Assembly (NCBI GenBank): GCA_020852155.1
Contig: JADZBJ010000124.1
Span: 1 to 7,233, forward strand
Origin: Saprospiraceae bacterium
Lineage (GTDB): Bacteria; Bacteroidota; Bacteroidia; Chitinophagales; Saprospiraceae
DNA: 7,233 nt
Reading direction: 5' to 3'
Positions 1 through 5,140 of the stretch are shown here, piece by piece. The first letter of the stretch is position 1, and each line of letters opens with the position of its first letter. The position numbers and the translations under genes are program-made. A model generated the notes under the pieces. That model was not told where the DNA came from and did not search any database. It saw only the letters and a list, made by a program, of their open reading frames with translations.

Positions 1-384
1 TATTACAACCGCTTTAATTTTTACTACGGTTGGGAATCAGGGCCTAATTACAGGTATGACCGTGGAAATTATTATAATGTATTCAGGGTTTATAATCCGG
101 ATCGCTCTGATTATTATTGGGTTACAGTGGAACAAAGGATAAGAAAACACAGCATTGGCGCTACTGTAACCGCATTTGTCGGCGTCAAGTATCGCATCAC
201 ACCGCGCATCAGCCTGAGTTTTGAATCGGCGGCTACGGCGTTTTATCAATGGACTAAAAAGCGGCAATCTATTCAGTCAGACCACATGGACGTAGTCAGC
301 AGTGAGGATACTTCTCACCAGTTTGGCGGAAATATCCAATACCTGCGCTTTATCACCCTGAACTACCACTTCAAACATTACTAA
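1..384 (+). CDS. C-terminal part of a probable outer-membrane beta-barrel protein (5' end outside window)
   Basis: The frame is open from base 1 and ends at TAA 382-384, giving 127 residues with no start codon needed inside the window. The first 45 residues are very rich in Tyr, Asn and Arg. Two stretches then alternate polar and hydrophobic residues like amphipathic beta strands: around residues 56-84 (IGATVTAFVGVKYRIT, then ISLSFESA) and the last 16 (YLRFITLNYHFKHY). The latter ends in an aromatic residue, as is usual for the last strand of an outer-membrane barrel recognised by the BAM complex. The phrase 'ITPRISLSFES' resembles the periplasmic-turn and strand pattern of Bacteroidota outer-membrane porin-like proteins. 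No enzymatic motif is visible and I do not recognise a specific family. The N-terminus, and so any signal peptide, is not in the window. It could instead be a periplasmic beta-rich protein. No rightward terminator follows it; the hairpins downstream have their T-runs on the other strand. Confidence 0.7.
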   Translation, partial: YYNRFNFYYGWESGPNYRYDRGNYYNVFRVYNPDRSDYYWVTVEQRIRKHSIGATVTAFVGVKYRITPRISLSFESAATAFYQWTKKRQSIQSDHMDVVSSEDTSHQFGGNIQYLRFITLNYHFKHY

Positions 385-390
385 CCAAAA

Positions 391-405
391 CGCCCCGTAG
401 GGGCG
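391..405 (-). terminator. GC-rich hairpin with minus-strand T-run, 7 bases past the outer-membrane gene
   Basis: The six-base stem CGCCCC (391-396) pairs with GGGGCG (400-405) across the loop GTA. Read on the minus strand it is followed by TTTTGG, a short T-run. On the plus strand it is followed by AAACG, with no T-run. It therefore suits a leftward transcript better, as a second, back-up terminator behind rpmH. A stability role for the 3' end of the upstream plus-strand mRNA is possible but not shown. Confidence 0.5.
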
Positions 406-428
406 AAACGTCGGTGGGGAATGGGCAT

Positions 429-469
429 AAAAAAACTTCCGAAAGTGCCTTTCGACGCTTTCGGAAGTT
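429..469 (-). terminator. Rho-independent terminator of rpmH
   Basis: A perfect 12-base inverted repeat, AACTTCCGAAAG (434-445) against CTTTCGGAAGTT (458-469), encloses a 12-base loop. On the minus strand the stem runs directly into seven Ts (complement of A429-435, the first two of them inside the stem), the classical intrinsic-terminator layout. It lies 57 bases beyond the rpmH stop codon. The loop holds a second CTTTC (449-453) that could pair with the same GAAAG, giving a smaller alternative hairpin. On the plus strand nothing T-rich follows, so it is directional. Confidence 0.85.
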
Positions 470-525
470 GAGTTCGGAGCGGCAGTCTTCGCACGTCCCC
501 GGCAGCCATACTGCCCGCTTCGGTA

Positions 526-681
526 TTATTTCAAGCGTTTTTCATCGGAAACGGTGAGTTTCCAACGACCTTGCTTACGACGACGCGAGAGGACTTTGCG
601 GCCATTTTTCGATGCCATGCGTTCACGAAAACCGTGTTTGTTTTTGCGGACGCGGCGTGATGGTTGAAATGTACGTTTCAT
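526..681 (-). CDS. rpmH: 50S ribosomal protein L34
   Basis: The minus-strand frame from ATG (681-679) to TAA (528-526) encodes 51 residues beginning MKRTFQPSRRVRKNKHGFRE and ending KLTVSDEKRLK. This is the whole L34 family: the MKRTFQPS start, the KNKHGFRERM core, then NGRKVL and RRRKQGR. L34 is a very basic, extended protein of the large ribosomal subunit that binds 23S rRNA. The length matches the Bacteroidota form (about 51-53 residues; E. coli has 46). In many bacteria rnpA (RNase P protein) directly follows rpmH. Here 57 bases of non-coding sequence and then a terminator follow, so the gene stands alone. There is no Shine-Dalgarno sequence before the ATG, as usual for ribosomal protein genes of this phylum. 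A Bacteroidota promoter lies at 727-756. The ORF is short, but the assignment is secure from sequence. Confidence 0.97.
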   Translation of the reverse strand: MKRTFQPSRRVRKNKHGFRERMASKNGRKVLSRRRKQGRWKLTVSDEKRLK

Positions 682-726
682 CGCTGTTCAAAATATAAAG
701 GATGTACCATGCCCAAAAAGGGAGCG

Positions 727-756
727 CAAAGGTAATTCTATTTCCAAAAAATCAAA
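727..756 (-). promoter_or_regulatory. Bacteroidota-type promoter for rpmH
   Basis: On the minus strand TTTG (756-753) is followed after 18 bases by TACCTTTG (734-727). This matches the known Bacteroidota sigma-ABfr consensus of a -33 TTTG and a -7 TAnnTTTG at about this spacing. Transcription would begin near 720, leaving a leader of about 40 bases before the rpmH ATG at 681. The match is by eye and no start site has been measured. Confidence 0.6.
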
Positions 757-816
757 TTACTAGGTTAAAAATTTTTTACGTCGTGTACTTGGTAGCGGCA
801 TTGTCAAACGGGCGAC

Positions 817-824
817 TACCTTTG
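817..824 (+). promoter_or_regulatory. Candidate -7 box for the MATE transporter gene
   Basis: TACCTTTG matches the Bacteroidota -7 consensus TAnnTTTG and is the same octamer used in the divergent rpmH promoter. The upstream partner is poor: TTG at 789-791 gives a 25-base spacer and TTG at 801-803 gives 13, both outside the usual range. If used, it would give a very short leader of about 10 bases before the ATG at 841. Treat as tentative. Confidence 0.3.
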
Positions 825-840
825 GGGCCGCAACAGCAGG

Positions 841-2181
841 ATGAAACTCGACCTTACGTACAAGAATATCTGGCAGATTTCAGCGCCCATTATGCTGGGT
901 TCAGCCGCTCAAAATGTCATTGCCCTGAGCGATGCCATGCTTTTATACCATCAGGGCGAGGTAGAATTTGCGGCCATTGGTTTTGTCGGGGTGTTTTACA
1001 TCACGATTGCCGCCATCGGTTATTCCTTTTCGCGCGGCGGGCAGATCATGATTGCGCGGCGCATGGGCGAGGGCCGACCCGACGCGGTCGGGCACACTTT
1101 CCACACCATGTTATTGTATGAATTGGTGCTGGCCGGAGTGATGTGGGCGTTTATGCACTTTTGTACGCCGTGGTTTTTTCAACTGTTTCTCGAGCATTCG
1201 CCGGCCATTTACGAAGCCTCGCTGACCTATATCAAGTACAGGTCGTGGGGCATTTTTTTTAGTTATTCCGGCGTGGCCCTGATTTCGTTGTATTCCGGCA
1301 TTGCCCGTCCGGGTATCATTCTGTTCGATACCGTGGTGCTGGCCATCATTAATCTTATCTTGAATTACGGGCTGATTTTTGGCGCTTTCGGATTGCCGCG
1401 TATGGGTATCGGCGGTTCGGGGCTGGCCAGCAGTATTGCCGAGGCGGTGGCTTTTGTGATTTTTGTGGTTTACATGCTTTTTGACAAGCGAAACAGGGTA
1501 TTGCATATTTTTACCATACCCAGACCCGACTGGCCGATGACGCGTCAGCAGTTACAAATCTCGTTGCCAGTGGTGTTGCAGGCAGCCGTAGGGCAGGGGA
1601 GTTGGGTGTTTTTTTTCGGCATGGTCGAAAATCTGGGCGAGCGCGCATTGGCCGTCAGTAACCTGGCTCGTACCGTTTATTTATTATTGTCAATTCCCTT
1701 GTGGGGTTTCTCGGCGGGCGTCAATACGCTGGTCAGCAACCTGATCGGCCAGGGGCGTCGGGAAGACGTATTGACAGCGGCCTGGAAAACCGGCATTTTC
1801 TGCTGGGGCATCACGATGTTGATGGCCGTTCCGATTTTATTTTTTCCGGGAGAGGTGTTGTATCCCTTGCTGGGAAAATCGGACATGAGCCTCGTCGTAG
1901 AAACGAAACCGATATTTTACCTGATGCTGTTCATCCTGACGATGGCGACTTTTGGTTCGGTATTGATGAATACCCTGAGCGGTACGGGGGCTACTTTGCT
2001 GGGCCTGCGACTCCAGTTTATTACCGTCAGTGTGTACCTGGCCTATATTTATACAGTGGTCAATGTTTTAAACAAGGGCTTGCTGTGGGTATGGAGTGCA
2101 GAGTTTGTTTACTGGACTGTTATGATCGCCATGCTCGTCTATTACCTGCGTTCGGAACGCTGGCACGGGGTTCATTTTTGA
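841..2181 (+). CDS. MATE-family multidrug efflux transporter
   Basis: 446 residues from ATG 841 to TGA 2179-2181, the usual MATE length (about 440-480), with about 12 hydrophobic segments. MATE proteins sit in the inner membrane and export cationic or aromatic compounds in exchange for Na+ or H+. The two homologous halves are visible. Half one has GGQIMIARRMGEGRPD at residues 66-81. Half two has the equivalent GVNTLVSNLIGQGRRED at 293-309. Between them is the typical NLILNYGLIFGAFGLPRMGI block (171-190). Asp31 in the first membrane segment sits where cation-binding Asp residues lie in NorM- and DinF-type members. The start is the first ATG after an in-frame TAG at 793-795, and the cytosolic leader KLDLTYKNIWQISAP is typical. 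It is transcribed away from rpmH and has no clear terminator after it. The substrate cannot be read from sequence. A flippase-like or DinF-like role is the main alternative to drug export. Confidence 0.92.
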   Translation: MKLDLTYKNIWQISAPIMLGSAAQNVIALSDAMLLYHQGEVEFAAIGFVGVFYITIAAIGYSFSRGGQIMIARRMGEGRPDAVGHTFHTMLLYELVLAGVMWAFMHFCTPWFFQLFLEHSPAIYEASLTYIKYRSWGIFFSYSGVALISLYSGIARPGIILFDTVVLAIINLILNYGLIFGAFGLPRMGIGGSGLASSIAEAVAFVIFVVYMLFDKRNRVLHIFTIPRPDWPMTRQQLQISLPVVLQAAVGQGSWVFFFGMVENLGERALAVSNLARTVYLLLSIPLWGFSAGVNTLVSNLIGQGRREDVLTAAWKTGIFCWGITMLMAVPILFFPGEVLYPLLGKSDMSLVVETKPIFYLMLFILTMATFGSVLMNTLSGTGATLLGLRLQFITVSVYLAYIYTVVNVLNKGLLWVWSAEFVYWTVMIAMLVYYLRSERWHGVHF

Positions 2182-2381
2182 TGGAATTCATCAGGCTGGT
2201 TCCACCAAAACAGGATTAATGCAATTTTTTGAAAACATTTTCGGTAGATTATTCTGTGTAACGACCATAAAAATGCAGAATTTGGCGCATGTGCATTTCA
2301 CGCCTGGTGTCGGAAAATATACAAGATACGTTTGAAAATGAAATCTGTGGTAAAAGCTTCGCCATTTGGCTGCTTTCACAC

Positions 2382-2389
2382 TACTTTTG
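2382..2389 (+). promoter_or_regulatory. Candidate -7 box for hppA
   Basis: TACTTTTG matches TAnnTTTG and would start transcription near 2396, about 40 bases before the hppA ATG, much like the rpmH arrangement. The nearest upstream TTTG (2365-2368) leaves only 13 bases, shorter than usual. A second octamer, TACGTTTG at 2327-2334, also fits the -7 consensus but has no well-spaced -33 partner. Either, or both, could serve. I see nothing else in the 2182-2434 gap, neither a hairpin terminator nor a small gene. Confidence 0.35.
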
Positions 2390-2434
2390 CCGCCGTTTTT
2401 TAAAGTTAGTTTCATTCACAGTAAAAATATCGGA

Positions 2435-4927
2435 ATGAGTTCATTAGTTTACGTACTTCCCTTTTTTGGTTTCATTGGGTTGGTGTACATGTTTGTCCTT
2501 CAAAACTGGGTGGATAAACAAGACGCCGGCGACGAAAAGATGCGCGGCATCGCCAAAAATATTGCCGATGGCGCTATGGCCTTTTTGCAGGCTGAATACC
2601 GTGTATTAGGCATTTTCGTATTGATTGCCAGCGCTTTGCTGGGTTGGCTGGGCACGCAGGTGACCACTTCTCACCCACTCATCGTAGTGGCCTTTATCAT
2701 TGGCGCTGTGTTTTCAGCCCTGGCTGGTAACCTCGGTATGCGTGTGGCGACTAAAGCCAACGTGCGCACCACGCAGGCGGCTCGTACAAGCCTTGCAAAA
2801 GCGCTGAAAGTTTCTTTCAACGGCGGTTCGGTTATGGGCCTCGGCGTAGCCGGTCTGGCCGTACTCGGCTTGAGCCTGTTGTTCTCTTTTTTTTACAATT
2901 ACTTCATGGGCGGTGTTTATGGCTCCAATGGCCATGAAACCATGTCTCGCGTACTGGAAGTACTGGCTGGTTTCTCGCTCGGTGCTGAATCCATCGCATT
3001 GTTCGCTCGCGTAGGCGGCGGTATCTACACCAAGGCTGCCGACGTAGGCGCTGACCTCGTGGGTAAAGTCGAAGCCGGTATTCCTGAAGATGACCCGCGC
3101 AACCCTGCCACCATCGCCGACAACGTAGGCGATAACGTGGGCGACGTAGCTGGTATGGGCGCCGACTTGTTCGGTTCTTATGTAGCCACCGTTCTGGCGG
3201 CAATGGTACTGGGTAACTCGGTCATCCGTGACTCAGGTGGCATTCAGGATCAGTTTGGCGGCATTGGCCCCATCCTGTTGCCGATGTTGATCGCTGGTTT
3301 GGGTATTATTTTCTCGATCATCGGTATGCAATTAGTGCGCATTCAGGACAATGCAGAAGCCAATACCGACAAGGTACAAGCAGCGCTGAACCGTGGTAAC
3401 TGGGTGAGCATCATCATCACAGGTATCGCTTGCTATCCGCTCATCAAATGGATGCTGCCAGAAACCATGACCATGAATTTCTTCGGTCGCGGTTCTTTGC
3501 CTGTTACATCCAACAATGTCTTCTTTGCAGTATTGATCGGTCTGGTCGTGGGCGCTCTGATCTCCATGATCACGGAGTACTACACTGGCCTCGGCAAAAA
3601 GCCTGTCCTTAACATCGTACGTCAATCGGCTACCGGCCACGCGACCAACGTTATCGCTGGTCTGGCTACCGGTATGATGTCCACCTGGATGCCTATCGTA
3701 CTGTTCGCTGGCGCTATCTGGGCGACCTACACACTGGCAGGTTTCTACGGCGTAGCGATTGCCGCTTCTGCCATGATGGCGACTACGGCTATGCAGTTGG
3801 CCATTGACGCATTCGGCCCGATTGCCGACAACGCCGGCGGTATTGCTGAAATGAGCGAATTGCCGAAAGATGTTCGCGAAAAAACCGACGTTCTGGACTC
3901 TGTGGGTAACACCACCGCCGCTATCGGTAAAGGTTTCGCTATCGCTTCTGCGGCATTGACAGCACTTGGTCTGTTTGCGGCTTATGTGGATTTCACCAAA
4001 ATTGACGGTATCAACATTTTCAAAGCCGACGTTTTGGCCGCCCTCTTTATCGGTGGTATGATTCCGGTTGTATTCTCTGCGTTTGCGATGCAAAGCGTTG
4101 GTAAAGCAGCGATGGATATGGTGGAGGAAGTTCGTCGTCAGTTCCGCGAAATTCCGGGCCTGCTCGAAGGCACAGGTAAAGCAGAATACGGCAAATGCGT
4201 TGAAATTTCAACCCGTGCAGCCCTTCGCGAAATGATGATGCCCGGCTTGATCACCATCATCACGCCAATCATCATCGGCTTCCTGATGGGTGCTGAGGCT
4301 TTGGGTGGCTACATGGCAGGCGTAACCGTCAGCGGTGTACTGTGGGCTATCTTCCAGTCTAACGCAGGCGGCGCTTGGGACAACGCGAAAAAATCTTTCG
4401 AAAAAGGCGTGGATATCAATGGCAAAACCTTCTACAAAGGTTCTGAACCGCACAAGGCTGCCGTTACCGGCGACACCGTGGGCGACCCGTTCAAAGACAC
4501 TTCCGGCCCAAGTATGAACATTCTCATCAAATTGACTTGCCTCGTTGGTCTGACTATTGCTCCAATCCTCGGCGGTCACTCCGGTTCCGTAACAGTATCT
4601 GGTACAACTGACCAGAATGAAGTTATCCGTGGCGCTGATGGCCGTGCGGTTTATGATGATGGCAGCCGCGCCGGAAAGCCTATGCAGATGGGTGGTGGAG
4701 AAATCATCTCAATCAAACAGGTGCCTGACCAGCCACAAAACAGGGCTATCGAAGCCAACGAACAGGCGGCTCGCAAACAGGCGACTCCACCTGCCGGCGA
4801 ACCAGGTTCCCCTGCTCGTATGCGCGATAACCGCGACGGTACTGACAAAACCCGCCCTGAGCGCCAAGCCACGCAACCCGCCAAACCCGGCGAAATCAGC
4901 GTTGGCCAACGCCCGTCAGGAAATTAA
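2435..4927 (+). CDS. hppA: K+-dependent membrane-bound ion-pumping pyrophosphatase with C-terminal extension
   Basis: 830 residues. It splits pyrophosphate into two phosphates and uses the energy to move H+ (or Na+) out across the inner membrane. Family signatures: the PPi/Mg site D203-VGADLVGK-V-E213, then DNVGDNVGD at 229-237 (Asp229, 233, 237), and near the C-terminus TGDTVGDPFKD (678-688) with the gate lysine Lys699. GNTTAAIGK (491-499) has Ala495 and Gly498 where K+-independent enzymes have Lys and Thr, so it should need K+. The gate-region Glu is not in helix 6 (Gly247 and Ala251 follow Asp244) but in helix 5, Glu185, seven residues before Arg192. From memory this is the Flavobacterium-type H+-pump pattern. 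I chose ATG 2435, which starts the first membrane helix (MSSLVYVLPFFGF). A TTG at 2366 would add 23 unlikely residues. The family usually has about 670-770 residues; the excess is a hydrophilic tail from about residue 715. It ends in tandem stops TAATAA and has its own terminator. Confidence 0.96.
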   Translation: MSSLVYVLPFFGFIGLVYMFVLQNWVDKQDAGDEKMRGIAKNIADGAMAFLQAEYRVLGIFVLIASALLGWLGTQVTTSHPLIVVAFIIGAVFSALAGNLGMRVATKANVRTTQAARTSLAKALKVSFNGGSVMGLGVAGLAVLGLSLLFSFFYNYFMGGVYGSNGHETMSRVLEVLAGFSLGAESIALFARVGGGIYTKAADVGADLVGKVEAGIPEDDPRNPATIADNVGDNVGDVAGMGADLFGSYVATVLAAMVLGNSVIRDSGGIQDQFGGIGPILLPMLIAGLGIIFSIIGMQLVRIQDNAEANTDKVQAALNRGNWVSIIITGIACYPLIKWMLPETMTMNFFGRGSLPVTSNNVFFAVLIGLVVGALISMITEYYTGLGKKPVLNIVRQSATGHATNVIAGLATGMMSTWMPIVLFAGAIWATYTLAGFYGVAIAASAMMATTAMQLAIDAFGPIADNAGGIAEMSELPKDVREKTDVLDSVGNTTAAIGKGFAIASAALTALGLFAAYVDFTKIDGINIFKADVLAALFIGGMIPVVFSAFAMQSVGKAAMDMVEEVRRQFREIPGLLEGTGKAEYGKCVEISTRAALREMMMPGLITIITPIIIGFLMGAEALGGYMAGVTVSGVLWAIFQSNAGGAWDNAKKSFEKGVDINGKTFYKGSEPHKAAVTGDTVGDPFKDTSGPSMNILIKLTCLVGLTIAPILGGHSGSVTVSGTTDQNEVIRGADGRAVYDDGSRAGKPMQMGGGEIISIKQVPDQPQNRAIEANEQAARKQATPPAGEPGSPARMRDNRDGTDKTRPERQATQPAKPGEISVGQRPSGN

Positions 4928-4950
4928 TAAATACTGACTGACATGTCATT

Positions 4951-4988
4951 AAAACGCCCGGCGAGAGAATACTCGTCGGGCGTTTTTT
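4951..4988 (+). terminator. Rho-independent terminator of hppA
   Basis: The stem CGCCCGGCGAG (4955-4965) pairs with CTCGTCGGGCG (4972-4982), with one G-T wobble and a six-base loop, followed directly by six Ts (4983-4988). Four As before the stem (4951-4954) can extend it into the T-run, so it might also work weakly in the other direction. It begins 24 bases after the hppA stop and separates hppA from gcvP. Confidence 0.93.
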
Positions 4989-5140
4989 GTTGGCCTTTTC
5001 AGGAGGATGCTAAATGCACCCTCCACTTACCGCCTTAAATCCACGGCAACCAGATGGTGTAGATATTCATGCGAACAATTTCTACCTTCGCGTCGTTTTT
5101 TTGGCGAAATTTTCCACCACTCACCTCTATCATACTCTCT

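Noticed and set aside
501..515. Small inverted repeat GGCAG / CTGCC just after the rpmH stop
   Set aside because: The stem is only five bases, no T-run follows on either strand, and a much stronger terminator lies further on.
702..1121. A 139-codon plus-strand frame overlapping the start of the MATE gene
   Set aside because: It runs out of phase through the well-supported MATE coding sequence, is rich in His, Arg and Cys in the pattern of a shifted frame, and its start lies in the rpmH promoter/leader region.
2366..2434. TTG start extending HppA by 23 residues
   Set aside because: The extra residues (MAAFTLLLPPFF...) cover the candidate -7 box at 2382-2389, and ATG 2435 begins exactly at the usual first membrane helix.
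3332..4093. A 253-codon minus-strand frame inside hppA
   Set aside because: It is antisense to the most conserved part of a clear pyrophosphatase gene. Long antisense frames arise from the biased codon use of such genes, and the translation resembles no protein I recognise.
5083..5090. TACCTTCG as a gcvP -7 box
   Set aside because: One mismatch to TAnnTTTG at a strongly conserved T and no TTG at a proper distance upstream; too weak to annotate.
4951..5140. Glycine riboswitch upstream of gcvP
   Set aside because: The only strong structure is the hppA terminator at 4951-4988. The remaining 152 bases show no paired glycine-aptamer architecture.
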